A stretch of 64,000 nucleotides of DNA from Bombyx mori (GCF_030269925.1 NC_085131.1:14307501-14371500); one strand, 5' to 3'. Shown: positions 1 through 15,100, numbered from the stretch's first letter. Numbers and translations: made by a program. The notes: generated from the letters alone by a model not told the origin.

Positions 1-3000
1 GCGTCTGCACTCGCACGCCGCGTCAGTATACACACGCCCCCGCACGGACCCGCGCTGTTCACCGCCGCGCACGGCCTGCTCGCACTGCGTCTGCACTCGC
101 ACGCCGCGTCAGTATACACACGCCCCCGCACGGACCCGCGCTGTTCACCGCCGCGCACGGCCTGCTCGCACTGCGTCTGCACTCGCACGCCGCGTCAGTA
201 TACACACGCCCCCGCACGGACCCGCGCTGTTCACCGCCGCGCACGGCCTGCTCGCACTGCGTCTGCACTCGCACGCCGCGTCAGTATACACACGCCCCCG
301 CACGGACCCGCGCTGTTCACCGCCGCGCACGGCCTGCTCGCACTGCGTCTGCACTCGCACGCCGCGTCAGTATACACACGCCCCCGCACGGACCCGCGCT
401 GTTCACCGCCGCGCACGGCCTGCTCGCACTGCGTCTGCACTCGCACGCCGCGTCAGTATACACACGCCCCCGCACGGACCCGCGCTGTTCACCGCCGCGC
501 ACGGCCTGCTCGCACTGCGTCTGCACTCGCACGCCGCGTCAGTATACACACGCCCCCGCACGGACCCGCGCTGTTCACCGCCGCGCACGGCCTGCTCGCA
601 CTGCGTCTGCACTCGCACGCCGCGTCAGTATACACACGCCCCCGCACGGACCCGCGCTGTTCACCGCCGCGCACGGCCTGCTCGCACTGCGTCTGCACTC
701 GCACGCCGCGTCAGTATACACACGCCCCCGCACGGACCCGCGCTGTTCACCGCCGCGCACGGCCTGCTCGCACTGCGTCTGCACTCGCACGCCGCGTCAG
801 TATACACACGCCCCCGCACGGACCCGCGCTGTTCACCGCCGCGCACGGCCTGCTCGCACTGCGTCTGCACTCGCACGCCGCGTCAGTATACACACGCCCC
901 CGCACGGACCCGCGCTGTTCACCGCCGCGCACGGCCTGCTCGCACTGCGTCTGCACTCGCACGCCGCGTCAGTATACACACGCCCCCGCACGGACCCGCG
1001 CTGTTCACCGCCGCGCACGGCCTGCTCGCACTGCGTCTGCACTCGCACGCCGCGTCAGTATACACACGCCCCCGCACGGACCCGCGCTGTTCACCGCCGC
1101 GCACGGCCTGCTCGCACTGCGTCTGCACTCGCACGCCGCGTCAGTATACACACGCCCCCGCACGGACCCGCGCTGTTCACCGCCGCGCACGGCCTGCTCG
1201 CACTGCGTCTGCACTCGCACGCCGCGTCAGTATACACACGCCCCCGCACGGACCCGCGCTGTTCACCGCCGCGCACGGCCTGCTCGCACTGCGTCTGCAC
1301 TCGCACGCCGCGTCAGTATACACACGCCCCCGCACGGACCCGCGCTGTTCACCGCCGCGCACGGCCTGCTCGCACTGCGTCTGCACTCGCACGCCGCGTC
1401 AGTATACACACGCCCCCGCACGGACCCGCGCTGTTCACCGCCGCGCACGGCCTGCTCGCACTGCGTCTGCACTCGCACGCCGCGTCAGTATACACACGCC
1501 CCCGCACGGACCCGCGCTGTTCACCGCCGCGCACGGCCTGCTCGCACTGCGTCTGCACTCGCACGCCGCGTCAGTATACACACGCCCCCGCACGGACCCG
1601 CGCTGTTCACCGCCGCGCACGGCCTGCTCGCACTGCGTCTGCACTCGCACGCCGCGTCAGTATACACACGCCCCCGCACGGACCCGCGCTGTTCACCGCC
1701 GCGCACGGCCTGCTCGCACTGCGTCTGCACTCGCACGCCGCGTCAGTATACACACGCCCCCGCACGGACCCGCGCTGTTCACCGCCGCGCACGGCCTGCT
1801 CGCACTGCGTCTGCACTCGCACGCCGCGTCAGTATACACACGCCCCCGCACGGACCCGCGCTGTTCACCGCCGCGCACGGCCTGCTCGCACTGCGTCTGC
1901 ACTCGCACGCCGCGTCAGTATACACACGCCCCCGCACGGACCCGCGCTGTTCACCGCCGCGCACGGCCTGCTCGCACTGCGTCTGCACTCGCACGCCGCG
2001 TCAGTATACACACGCCCCCGCACGGACCCGCGCTGTTCACCGCCGCGCACGGCCTGCTCGCACTGCGTCTGCACTCGCACGCCGCGTCAGTATACACACG
2101 CCCCCGCACGGACCCGCGCTGTTCACCGCCGCGCACGGCCTGCTCGCACTGCGTCTGCACTCGCACGCCGCGTCAGTATACACACGCCCCCGCACGGACC
2201 CGCGCTGTTCACCGCCGCGCACGGCCTGCTCGCACTGCGTCTGCACTCGCACGCCGCGTCAGTATACACACGCACACACGCCCCCGCACGGACCCGCGCT
2301 GTTCACCGCCGCGCACGGCCTGCTCGCACTGCGTCTGCACTCGCACGCCGCGTCAGTATACACACGCCCCCGCACGGACCCGCGCTGTTCACCGCCGCGC
2401 ACGGCCTGCTCGCACTGCGTCTGCACTCGCACGCCGCGTCAGTATACACACGCCCCCGCACGGACCCGCGCTGTTCACCGCCGCGCACGGCCTGCTCGCA
2501 CTGCGTCTGCACTCGCACGCCGCGTCAGTATACACACGCCCCCGCACGGACCCGCGCTGTTTACCGCCGCGCACGGCCTGCTCGCACTGCGTCTGCACTC
2601 GCACGCCGCGTCAGTATACACACGCCCCCGCACGGACCCGCGCTGTTCACCGCCGCGCACGGCCTGCTCGCACTGCGTCTGCACTCGCACGCCGCGTCAG
2701 TATACACACGCCCCCGCACGGACCCGCGCTGTTCACCGCCGCGCACGGCCTGCTCGCACTGCGTCTGCACTCGCACGCCGCGTCAGTATACACACGCCCC
2801 CGCACGGACCCGCGCTGTTCACCGCCGCGCACGGCCTGCTCGCACTGCGTCTGCACTCGCACGCCGCGTCAGTATACACACGCCCCCGCACGGACCCGCG
2901 CTGTTCACCGCCGCGCACGGCCTGCTCGCACTGCGTCTGCACTCGCACGCCGCGTCAGTATACACACGCCCCCGCACGGACCCGCGCTGTTCACCGCCGC

Positions 3001-6000
3001 GCACGGCCTGCTCGCACTGCGTCTGCACTCGCACGCCGCGTCAGTATACACACGCCCCCGCACGGACCCGCGCTGTTCACCGCCGCGCACGGCCTGCTCG
3101 CACTGCGTCTGCACTCGCACGCCGCGTCAGTATACACACGCCCCCGCACGGACCCGCGCTGTTCACCGCCGCGCACGGCCTGCTCGCACTGCGTCTGCAC
3201 TCGCACGCCGCGTCAGTATACACACGCCCCCGCACGGACCCGCGCTGTTCACCGCCGCGCACGGCCTGCTCGCACTGCGTCTGCACTCGCACGCCGCGTC
3301 AGTATACACACGCCCCCGCACGGACCCGCGCTGTTCACCGCCGCGCACGGCCTGCTCGCACTGCGTCTGCACTCGCACGCCGCGTCAGTATACACACGCC
3401 CCCGCACGGACCCGCGCTGTTCACCGCCGCGCACGGCCTGCTCGCACTGCGTCTGCACTCGCACGCCGCGTCAGTATACACACGCCCCCGCACGGACCCG
3501 CGCTGTTCACCGCCGCGCACGGCCTGCTCGCACTGCGTCTGCACTCGCACGCCGCGTCAGTATACACACGCCCCCGCACGGACCCGCGCTGTTCACCGCC
3601 GCGCACGGCCTGCTCGCACTGCGTCTGCACTCGCACGCCGCGTCAGTATACACACGCCCCCGCACGGACCCGCGCTGTTCACCGCCGCGCACGGCCTGCT
3701 CGCACTGCGTCTGCACTCGCACGCCGCGTCAGTATACACACGCCCCCGCACGGACCCGCGCTGTTCACCGCCGCGCACGGCCTGCTCGCACTGCGTCTGC
3801 ACTCGCACGCCGCGTCAGTATACACACGCCCCCGCACGGACCCGCGCTGTTCACCGCCGCGCACGGCCTGCTCGCACTGCGTCTGCACTCGCACGCCGCG
3901 TCAGTATACACACGCCCCCGCACGGACCCGCGCTGTTCACCGCCGCGCACGGCCTGCTCGCACTGCGTCTGCACTCGCACGCCGCGTCAGTATACACACG
4001 CCCCCGCACGGACCCGCGCTGTTCACCGCCGCGCACGGCCTGCTCGCACTGCGTCTGCACTCGCACGCCGCGTCAGTATACACACGCCCCCGCACGGACC
4101 CGCGCTGTTCACCGCCGCGCACGGCCTGCTCGCACTGCGTCTGCACTCGCACGCCGCGTCAGTATACACACGCCCCCGCACGGACCCGCGCTGTTCACCG
4201 CCGCGCACGGCCTGCTCGCACTGCGTCTGCACTCGCACGCCGCGTCAGTATACACACGCCCCCGCACGGACCCGCGCTGTTCACCGCCGCGCACGGCCTG
4301 CTCGCACTGCGTCTGCACTCGCACGCCGCGTCAGTATACACACGCCCCCGCACGGACCCGCGCTGTTCACCGCCGCGCACGGCCTGCTCGCACTGCGTCT
4401 GCACTCGCACGCCGCGTCAGTATACACACGCCCCCGCACGGACCCGCGCTGTTCACCGCCGCGCACGGCCTGCTCGCACTGCGTCTGCACTCGCACGCCG
4501 CGTCAGTATACACACGCCCCCGCACGGACCCGCGCTGTTCACCGCCGCGCACGGCCTGCTCGCACTGCGTCTGCACTCGCACGCCGCGTCAGTATACACA
4601 CGCCCCCGCACGGACCCGCGCTGTTCACCGCCGCGCACGGCCTGCTCGCACTGCGTCTGCACTCGCACGCCGCGTCAGTATACACACGCCCCCGCACGGA
4701 CCCGCGCTGTTCACCGCCGCGCACGGCCTGCTCGCACTGCGTCTGCACTCGCACGCCGCGTCAGTATACACACGCCCCCGCACGGACCCGCGCTGTTCAC
4801 CGCCGCGCACGGCCTGCTCGCACTGCGTCTGCACTCGCACGCCGCGTCAGTATACACACGCCCCCGCACGGACCCGCGCTGTTCACCGCCGCGCACGGCC
4901 TGCTCGCACTGCGTCTGCACTCGCACGCCGCGTCAGTATACACACGCCCCCGCACGGACCCGCGCTGTTCACCGCCGCGCACGGCCTGCTCGCACTGCGT
5001 CTGCACTCGCACGCCGCGTCAGTATACACACGCCCCCGCACGGACCCGCGCTGTTCACCGCCGCGCACGGCCTGCTCGCACTGCGTCTGCACTCGCACGC
5101 CGCGTCAGTATACACACGCCCCCGCACGGACCCGCGCTGTTCACCGCCGCGCACGGCCTGCTCGCACTGCGTCTGCACTCGCACGCCGCGTCAGTATACA
5201 CACGCCCCCGCACGGACCCGCGCTGTTCACCGCCGCGCACGGCCTGCTCGCACTGCGTCTGCACTCGCACGCCGCGTCAGTATACACACGCCCCCGCACG
5301 GACCCGCGCTGTTCACCGCCGCGCACGGCCTGCTCGCACTGCGTCTGCACTCGCACGCCGCGTCAGTATACACACGCCCCCGCACGGACCCGCGCTGTTC
5401 ACCGCCGCGCACGGCCTGCTCGCACTGCGTCTGCACTCGCACGCCGCGTCAGTATACACACGCCCCCGCACGGACCCGCGCTGTTCACCGCCGCGCACGG
5501 CCTGCTCGCACTGCGTCTGCACTCGCACGCCGCGTCAGTATACACACGCCCCCGCACGGACCCGCGCTGTTCACCGCCGCGCACGGCCTGCTCGCACTGC
5601 GTCTGCACTCGCACGCCGCGTCAGTATACACACGCCCCCGCACGGACCCGCGCTGTTCACCGCCGCGCACGGCCTGCTCGCACTGCGTCTGCACTCGCAC
5701 GCCGCGTCAGTATACACACGCCCCCGCACGGACCCGCGCTGTTCACCGCCGCGCACGGCCTGCTCGCACTGCGTCTGCACTCGCACGCCGCGTCAGTATA
5801 CACACGCCCCCGCACGGACCCGCGCTGTTCACCGCCGCGCACGGCCTGCTCGCACTGCGTCTGCACTCGCACGCCGCGTCAGTATACACACGCCCCCGCA
5901 CGGACCCGCGCTGTTCACCGCCGCGCACGGCCTGCTCGCACTGCGTCTGCACTCGCACGCCGCGTCAGTATACACACGCCCCCGCACGGACCCGCGCTGT

Positions 6001-9000
6001 TCACCGCCGCGCACGGCCTGCTCGCACTGCGTCTGCACTCGCACGCCGCGTCAGTATACACACGCCCCCGCACGGACCCGCGCTGTTCACCGCCGCGCAC
6101 GGCCTGCTCGCACTGCGTCTGCACTCGCACGCCGCGTCAGTATACACACGCCCCCGCACGGACCCGCGCTGTTCACCGCCGCGCACGGCCTGCTCGCACT
6201 GCGTCTGCACTCGCACGCCGCGTCAGTATACACACGCCCCCGCACGGACCCGCGCTGTTCACCGCCGCGCACGGCCTGCTCGCACTGCGTCTGCACTCGC
6301 ACGCCGCGTCAGTATACACACGCCCCCGCACGGACCCGCGCTGTTCACCGCCGCGCACGGCCTGCTCGCACTGCGTCTGCACTCGCACGCCGCGTCAGTA
6401 TACACACGCCCCCGCACGGACCCGCGCTGTTCACCGCCGCGCACGGCCTGCTCGCACTGCGTCTGCACTCGCACGCCGCGTCAGTATACACACGCCCCCG
6501 CACGGACCCGCGCTGTTCACCGCCGCGCACGGCCTGCTCGCACTGCGTCTGCACTCGCACGCCGCGTCAGTATACACACGCCCCCGCACGGACCCGCGCT
6601 GTTCACCGCCGCGCACGGCCTGCTCGCACTGCGTCTGCACTCGCACGCCGCGTCAGTATACACACGCCCCCGCACGGACCCGCGCTGTTCACCGCCGCGC
6701 ACGGCCTGCTCGCACTGCGTCTGCACTCGCACGCCGCGTCAGTATACACACGCCCCCGCACGGACCCGCGCTGTTCACCGCCGCGCACGGCCTGCTCGCA
6801 CTGCGTCTGCACTCGCACGCCGCGTCAGTATACACACGCACACACGCCCCCGCACGGACCCGCGCTGTTCACCGCCGCGCACGGCCTGCTCGCACTGCGT
6901 CTGCACTCGCACGCCGCGTCAGTATACACACGCCCCCGCACGGACCCGCGCTGTTCACCGCCGCGCACGGCCTGCTCGCACTGCGTCTGCACTCGCACGC
7001 CGCGTCAGTATACACACGCACACACGCCCCCGCACGGACCCGCGCTGTTCACCGCCGCGCACGGCCTGCTCGCACTGCGTCTGCACTCGCACGCCGCGTC
7101 AGTATACACACGCCCCCGCACGGACCCGCGCTGTTCACCGCCGCGCACGGCCTGCTCGCACTGCGTCTGCACTCGCACGCCGCGTCAGTATACACACGCC
7201 CCCGCACGGACCCGCGCTGTTCACCGCCGCGCACGGCCTGCTCGCACTGCGTCTGCACTCGCACGCCGCGTCAGTATACACACGCCCCCGCACGGACCCG
7301 CGCTGTTCACCGCCGCGCACGGCCTGCTCGCACTGCGTCTGCACTCGCACGCCGCGTCAGTATACACACGCCCCCGCACGGACCCGCGCTGTTCACCGCC
7401 GCGCACGGCCTGCTCGCACTGCGTCTGCACTCGCACGCCGCGTCAGTATACACACGCCCCCGCACGGACCCGCGCTGTTCACCGCCGCGCACGGCCTGCT
7501 CGCACTGCGTCTGCACTCGCACGCCGCGTCAGTATACACACGCCCCCGCACGGACCCGCGCTGTTCACCGCCGCGCACGGCCTGCTCGCACTGCGTCTGC
7601 ACTCGCACGCCGCGTCAGTATACACACGCACACACGCCCCCGCACGGACCCGCGCTGTTCACCGCCGCGCACGGCCTGCTCGCACTGCGTCTGCACTCGC
7701 ACGCCGCGTCAGTATACACACGCCCCCGCACGGACCCGCGCTGTTCACCGCCGCGCACGGCCTGCTCGCACTGCGTCTGCACTCGCACGCCGCGTCAGTA
7801 TACACACGCACACACGCCCCCGCACGGACCCGCGCTGTTCACCGCCGCGCACGGCCTGCTCGCACTGCGTCTGCACTCGCACGCCGCGTCAGTATACACA
7901 CGCACACACGCCCCCGCACGGACCCGCGCTGTTCACCGCCGCGCACGGCCTGCTCGCACTGCGTCTGCACTCGCACGCCGCGTCAGTATACACACGCCCC
8001 CGCACGGACCCGCGCTGTTCACCGCCGCGCACGGCCTGCTCGCACTGCGTCTGCACTCGCACGCCGCGTCAGTATACACACGCCCCCGCACGGACCCGCG
8101 CTGTTCACCGCCGCGCACGGCCTGCTCGCACTGCGTCTGCACTCGCACGCCGCGTCAGTATACACACGCCCCCGCACGGACCCGCGCTGTTCACCGCCGC
8201 GCACGGCCTGCTCGCACTGCGTCTGCACTCGCACGCCGCGTCAGTATACACACGCCCCCGCACGGACCCGCGCTGTTCACCGCCGCGCACGGCCTGCTCG
8301 CACTGCGTCTGCACTCGCACGCCGCGTCAGTATACACACGCCCCCGCACGGACCCGCGCTGTTCACCGCCGCGCACGGCCTGCTCGCACTGCGTCTGCAC
8401 TCGCACGCCGCGTCAGTATACACACGCCCCCGCACGGACCCGCGCTGTTCACCGCCGCGCACGGCCTGCTCGCACTGCGTCTGCACTCGCACGCCGCGTC
8501 AGTATACACACGCCCCCGCACGGACCCGCGCTGTTCACCGCCGCGCACGGCCTGCTCGCACTGCGTCTGCACTCGCACGCCGCGTCAGTATACACACGCC
8601 CCCGCACGGACCCGCGCTGTTCACCGCCGCGCACGGCCTGCTCGCACTGCGTCTGCACTCGCACGCCGCGTCAGTATACACACGCCCCCGCACGGACCCG
8701 CGCTGTTCACCGCCGCGCACGGCCTGCTCGCACTGCGTCTGCACTCGCACGCCGCGTCAGTATACACACGCCCCCGCACGGACCCGCGCTGTTCACCGCC
8801 GCGCACGGCCTGCTCGCACTGCGTCTGCACTCGCACGCCGCGTCAGTATACACACGCCCCCGCACGGACCCGCGCTGTTCACCGCCGCGCACGGCCTGCT
8901 CGCACTGCGTCTGCACTCGCACGCCGCGTCAGTATACACACGCCCCCGCACGGACCCGCGCTGTTCACCGCCGCGCACGGCCTGCTCGCACTGCGTCTGC

Positions 9001-9084
9001 ACTCGCACGCCGCGTCAGTATACACACGCCCCCGCACGGACCCGCGCTGTTCACCGCCGCGCACGGCCTGCTCGCACTGCGTCT
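1..9084. repeat. 86-bp GC-rich satellite array, about 105 copies
   Basis: A single unit is repeated head to tail from the first base of the window. I count 105 complete units ending at 9078, then six more matching bases. Ninety-nine units are 86 bp and six are 94 bp, the longer ones having an extra CACACACG after the TATACACACG segment (units starting at 2237, 6803, 6983, 7593, 7773 and 7867); 99x86 + 6x94 gives exactly 9078. Apart from these I see one substitution (C to T at 2562). The array is open at its left end, so its full length is unknown. It lies directly 5' of a Nup133 exon and so is probably intronic. It has no spacers of differing sequence, so it is not CRISPR-like. The overlapping 71-residue minus-strand ORFs are by-products of the unit (86 is not a multiple of 3) and are not genes. 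Confidence 0.97.
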
Positions 9085-9145
9085 TACAATTTGCACCACG
9101 ATGTCAACTGTATAATCGTAACTAAGTGTGAGCTTCTGTCCGCAG

Positions 9146-12100
9146 AGCTGCATGTGACAGTCCGATCGGCTCCTCGAGTCAAGCTGACATGTATGAAGGA
9201 AATTTATCGCTGTACGAAATTGATCCTTGCGAGGTGAGCATCTACTCTTACTTTTGTTTATTTATTTATTTATTTAATACAAGGAGAACCAACAGCCAAC
9301 TAACAAAGTATAATAATATAACAAATAATAGAAACAAAAAGCCAATTAAAGGTTCTCACCAATATAAATCAGTTTAGTATCATATGGAAATATACGGGGG
9401 TAGGGGGGACCACACGAATATGAGGTGCGCTGATAAGTTGTTCAGGGAGAAATGTTCATCGAACCGTGATCACCGCCGGTGTGATGTAACGTTGGTATGC
9501 ACTGCACACTGCGGCCGAGCCTGCCCGCGCCGCGCTCTCTCAATGTACTCAAGTGACTGGTTGGTACCGCACAGATGAGCGCGGTGGTGACGGACGCGTG
9601 CGGGAAACTGAAGACGGCCTTCCTGTTCCACCTGCGGCGGGACTTCACCTCGTGCCGCGAGCTGCTGGACGAGCTGTTCCCGCCGCCCGGCCAGCACGCG
9701 CCGCAGGAGCTCGACGTGGACGCGCCCCTGGACCGCACCGTGCTCGCCGTGGCCACCGAGACGCTGGACGACATGCCCGCGGGGGATCCTAGGTACGCCC
9801 TCCTTCCGTTGTCGATGTGCAACATGGTTACATTACCTTTCGTGAGCAAGGGTATGGCGGAGCGCACGAGAACCGACTTAGTGCCTTATTGAAGTGTACA
9901 GGTACCGGGGACATTCGGAACGTTGTTTCTTGAAAATGACACATATTCTTAGGAAATGTTTTCATTGTGACGTCGTTGCCCACATCCCTAAAGTCACAAA
10001 ATGTCCGTTGAGTGGAGCGGGCGGGCTAACGCCGCGCGTGCCCGCAGGTGGAAGCGCTCGAGCGGACAGCCCACCCACATCCCGCTGGGCAGCTCCACGG
10101 CGCTGCAGATAGAAGCCCAGCTCCTGGACAAGCAGAGAGCGCTGGCACTCTTCTTCGACTTCCTGAGAGCGACCGGCCTGTGGCAGAGGTTGGGCCTCGT
10201 CACTGTAGGTATGTGGACGTCGCCTTCTGTCGTTAGGGCCAAGGTGGAACGCAGGGGAACCTCAAGGGAAAATCTACTGCACTAACATGTAAATTAACTT
10301 ATATGTTGTTAAAAATATATGGTTACAAAAATTTGAAATTAAATTCGTAAACGTTTCTTATGATCGTTAATTAATTATTTGGTAAATATATATAAGGTAA
10401 TTTCCAATATGTTTGTGATTAGAACGATACAGTCAGTCAAACACAATTGAGTTTCTCTGTAATAAAAGTTTTATTGTTCATTATATTAGGTACATGAAAT
10501 AAGAGTGTGTATTTACTCACTACGTTACAAAAACCTACATACCTGTAATAAAAGAAACGACATTTAATGTTATTATTAACAATGTCAGTTCCTGAATCAC
10601 AATTAAGTAGTATTTTAAACTTTAAATATTAATTTATTAACAATCACGAGTCTCATGCGTTTTAGGTTATCTTTTCCATAGTTAATTAAATTCATTGATT
10701 TATCATGTCACTGTCACTGTGCATTCGGTGATGATTAATGCGCGGGAAATTGAATTAAAGAAAATTATATTTTTTCGTTACATATATATTTTGTAAACTA
10801 GTTGATATGACGTGCGTCGCGTGGGCTGTTGTGAGTGTGTATATGCGCGTGTTGCAGAGGACGAGGGCGTGGCCAGCACCACGAGCGCGCTGTGCCAGGC
10901 CTGGGAGCGCGTGCGCGGCGCCGCGGCCCTGCGCCGCCTGCAGCGGGGGACCCACGCCGCCTTCATAGACTCCATTATATGTGAGGTGAGGCCGCCCTGC
11001 GCCCCCCCCCCCAACCCCCCGCGCCCCCTCGCGCCGCCCCACTGAGCCGCACTGTGTCCGCAGGCGGTGCGCGGCTGGCAACACCGCGAGGAGGAGAGCG
11101 TGCACGCGGCGCTGTCCAGTGGCGCGCTGTCCCCGACGGACGCGTGCTACCGTCGCGTGTCCCGCCTGCCAGCCGTGCTGCTGATGCTCACCCGGCCCGT
11201 GCCGTCCGACCGCCCGGCGGCGCTTGCCGTGCTTAGTGTGGGTACTCCGACCCTCCCCCCCACAAATTATACACTATGTTCAAAACATGATATTCTTTAA
11301 TTTAAACTTAAAATCTCTAACTCGCTAAAATACTAAACTTAATTTAAACTAAATAAAATACTCTAATTTTTTATGTTTTTAGTGTGATAATGTTGTGTGT
11401 AGTTTTAGTGTTTAGTTTAATGCTTTAGTGTTTGGTTCCCTTTTTTTACTCAGCGCTACAGCTACAGTAATTAATTAGTCAAGGGACGTGTCTCGCACAG
11501 GGCGTGCTATCGGAGATGCTGAAGGCTCGCAAGTCGTGGCAGAACGTGTCGCCGCCCCCGCTGGGCTCCTCGGCGCTGCTCACCCCCGCGCTGCACCTCA
11601 TCAGGAAGAGTCTCACGTGAGTACCTACCCTCCGCGACCCTCTCCCGTACACTCGAGTATCGTTTTATATTGTTTTTGCTTAAATATAAGAGTAATGAGA
11701 AACGGTTAGTTAAACATATTTGTTTTCTGTTAATAAAAATAAGTGTCGTATAAAAGCATTTAAGTTTAAATTAATCGCATAGCTTTGGGCTCTATGCAAT
11801 GTAACTTCTGCAGTGAATTCGAGAACAAGGGGGGCGATGCGACGCTGCGCGCGCAGGTGTGCGAGGCGGCCGCGGGGCTGGCCGACGTGCTGCTGGCCGG
11901 CGCGCAGGCCTCCCCCGCCTACCCCGCGCTGCGCACCGACCTCATCCGCCCCTTCGGTGAGTGCAGCCCCGCCCCCGCCCGACCCCCCGCCCCCACCCCG
12001 CCCCCATCCGCGCTCACCGTGTGTGCTCGCCGGCAGTGGAGCAGGGGGAGCCGGAGCGCGCGGCGGCCCTGGCGGAGAAGTACCAGGAGTTCTCCGTGCT

Positions 12101-15100
12101 GGTGGAGCTGTGCGTGTCGGGCGGCGACACGGCGCGCCTGTGCGACTACGTGGACCGGTACAGCGACCGCGTAAGTGTGCATCAGCCCGCTCACTTTCTC
12201 GCCGGATCTGTTCATCGGGTCCCGATCCAGTAGTAGATTCATTTACGAAGCAGCTGCTCTCGAGCTGTTAGGTTTCCTTTGGAGGCGCTCGGGCAACTGT
12301 TAGCTAATCCCATCCCTTCTGACTGATCTTTTGCTTCTTTATTAAAAAAAAACTCACTCTTTTTGCGAATGTCAAAAGTCAAATTTCTTTATGATCGAGC
12401 TGAGTCGGTAATTTTTGTTTTTATTTCGTGACGATATCCATCCATTGGTTAGAAAAGATTATCTGTTGAATCGATGTCTGTGTGTGCACTGTGCAGGGTA
12501 TGGCGGAGGTCGCGTACGAGTGGATGTCGCGCAAGGGTGGCGCCGCCGCCGCCGCCCTCGTCAGAGGTAACCACATTCCTACTAGCTCGCGGTAATGTAG
12601 AGACAACTATCTATTATCTAGTGGATAATTGGCACTCCATGTCCCTCTGTACCGCTGTGGTGTCACAGATAGAACTTGTGCAAGATTTAACACTTCTCTG
12701 TCTTCACGCCGTGGACTGAAGTACATACTGTACGTGTGCAGGCGCTGGGGGCGGAGCCCGGCTGACGGCGTGGCTGCGGCGGGAGCGCCCCGACCTGCTG
12801 TCGCTGCACCAGCTGCACCGCGGGGACCACGCCGCCGCCGCGCAAACCTTCAGCAGCCTCGCGCACGCTGAGACCGACAACCTCGAGCGGATGACGGTGA
12901 GTGGCGCCGCCCTCACGTACAAGGAACCGATTGGTTTAACCGCAAACATTTTTAAGCTTACTTATCAGAAATATTTACCAATTAAAGCACTAGTAGTTGC
13001 TAAATGTTATGGGTGAGTGATGGTCACCGTCCAACACGACTCCGTGCCTACAGCTCAGGGTCACAGCCGGATAGATACAGGGTGGAGGACGACGCTTTAG
13101 TGGGAACATTGACCCACCCGTGTCACTGTGCCGTCTCACCCGGGTCTCGAACAGTTGAGGTATAGACCAGCAAATGTACATCGCAAGGTGCGTCAAGTCT
13201 GTGCCTCCCACGCCACGTGACCATGCCTGTCAAGAGTGAGACGATTGCGAAAACAGTACGGCAATGAACTGCGTACTCCGGTATGGGGTTGTGTGCAGAC
13301 GCTGGCGTCCCTGAGCAAGCTGTGCATGCTGGTGTCGGACGCGCCGGAGGAGGCCCCGGCGTGGGACGCCGTGCAGCGCCGCCTGGCCCTCGCCGAGCAG
13401 CACCGCGCCCTGCCCCGTGACGTCATGCCCAGTGACGTCACGCCGCAGCGCGTCATGCAGCCCCACGAGCTCGTCGAGGTACGTGCGACATGTAATGTTG
13501 ACACTACAACTAATATTCAAAATTAATAATAACAAAAAGTAATAAAAAAGCCAATAAATTAGCGTCTTAAGACACAGGTCGCGCCAGTAAAGAATGATAT
13601 ATTTGCAGGTGTACCTAAAAGCTGAGAACAAATCGTTGACTGAATACGACTACAAGAAGGCGCTGGACCTGACGGAGGGCGTGGAGGACCCCGAGCAGCG
13701 GCAGCGGCTGCGCCTGCGGGTGAGTGACCCCCCAACCCGCCCCGCCCCCCCCGGGCGTGTCGCTATGCGGCGCCTGACGCCCCGCTGTGTGCAGGTGTGG
13801 TGCGCCAGCGTGCTGCGCGACGACTGGGCCGCCTGCAAGCCGGACGACCCCGCCGCCGAGCTCATGCAGAGGACCTTCTTCAAGCTCATAGACCTCGTCA
13901 ACGTCATGGGTGAGTTCGTACAAAAAGTATATCAAGGCGAAACGCGGCTCTAGTATCACCAACGTAGATCACATTAACAACCATGAAATAATCGAATTTA
14001 ATCACATCTTTATTGCAAAAATAAGAGAAGCTGTTTGATATGTCCACACAGTGGGAGCGGTGCCAGCGGTCGCTATACTGTGTGCGTATTATAATCAGTT
14101 GACATCACGTGCACCTATTTGAGTTGAGAGATCTCGCTCGCTTACACCGGCCACACTATTGTGTTTGTTGCGTTTTCGTGTAACTTAGACTTCCGAAAAC
14201 AATCCAAAGTTGTTGGGATTTTACGATAATCTTTACTCTTTTGTGCGTTAAACTTAGTTTGCAGACATAAGCCTTTGTGAGATAAAAATTATTCAAGTTA
14301 TCACTTACATAACCTCGCCCTAGAAGATACAGATCGTTGATCGCGTGCCAGAGAGGGTTTAATGAAGGCGATATCAGGACAGCTCCTATTTAGCGGCGAA
14401 AAACAGTTCGCAATTTAGTTTGCGCATTCAGTTAATACGTTTATTTCCTGGTGGTACTGACTAGTGCTGCCGCGGACTTACTACCTTCAACTGAGTCTTA
14501 GAACTCAGACTGTCACGACGCGAGTTGCAACATTTACGTCGCTGATGTGTGTTGGCTTCGGTAACCACTTAACACCAGGTGGGCCGTGAGCTCGTTCATC
14601 CATTTCAACAATAAAAAATAAAATAAAAACCTCTTAGCATATTTTAATATGTGGCCAGCTTTTTAAATTATGAATCACATTACTGTACCTTCGTGAAACA
14701 TTCAAGGATTGACAGAATAAGTTCGTTATCTTCAAGAGCTATTGTATTTAAACAGATTTTATTTAATTGGGAAGGTAGGTATTGTACTGTCGACTCGGTT
14801 ATTCTAATAATTTTAAGCGGTAGGCAGCGGCTTGGCTCTGCCCCTGGCATTGCTAAAGTCCATGGGTGACGGTAACCACTCACCATCAGGTGGGCCGTGT
14901 GCTCGTCTGCATGCAAGAGCAATAAAATAATAATAATAATAGAACAGTGCACAGTATCGTTTGGTTGTTGGTACGGGCGCACAGGCGACGACCTGGACGT
15001 GCTGCTGCCCGAGCTCCCCGAGCTGCTGTCGGCGCCGGAGCTGGCCGCGCTGGCTGCGGACTCCAAGTTCCACTACCTCCTCAAGTACGGGTACGAGTGC

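Noticed and set aside
1..9084. CRISPR array
   Set aside because: Repeats are contiguous with no variable spacers, and the genome is eukaryotic.
59..9153. About 90 overlapping 71-residue minus-strand ORFs
   Set aside because: They are the same satellite unit read again and again; the frame shifts every 86 bp and no start or splice context supports expression.
9442..9867. 141-residue minus-strand ORF opposite Nup133 exon 2
   Set aside because: Shadow of a GC-rich exon; the plus strand matches a known protein and splices in phase.
11785..12271. Long plus-strand ORFs rich in Arg and Pro across Nup133 introns
   Set aside because: They read through GC-rich introns out of the Nup133 frame.
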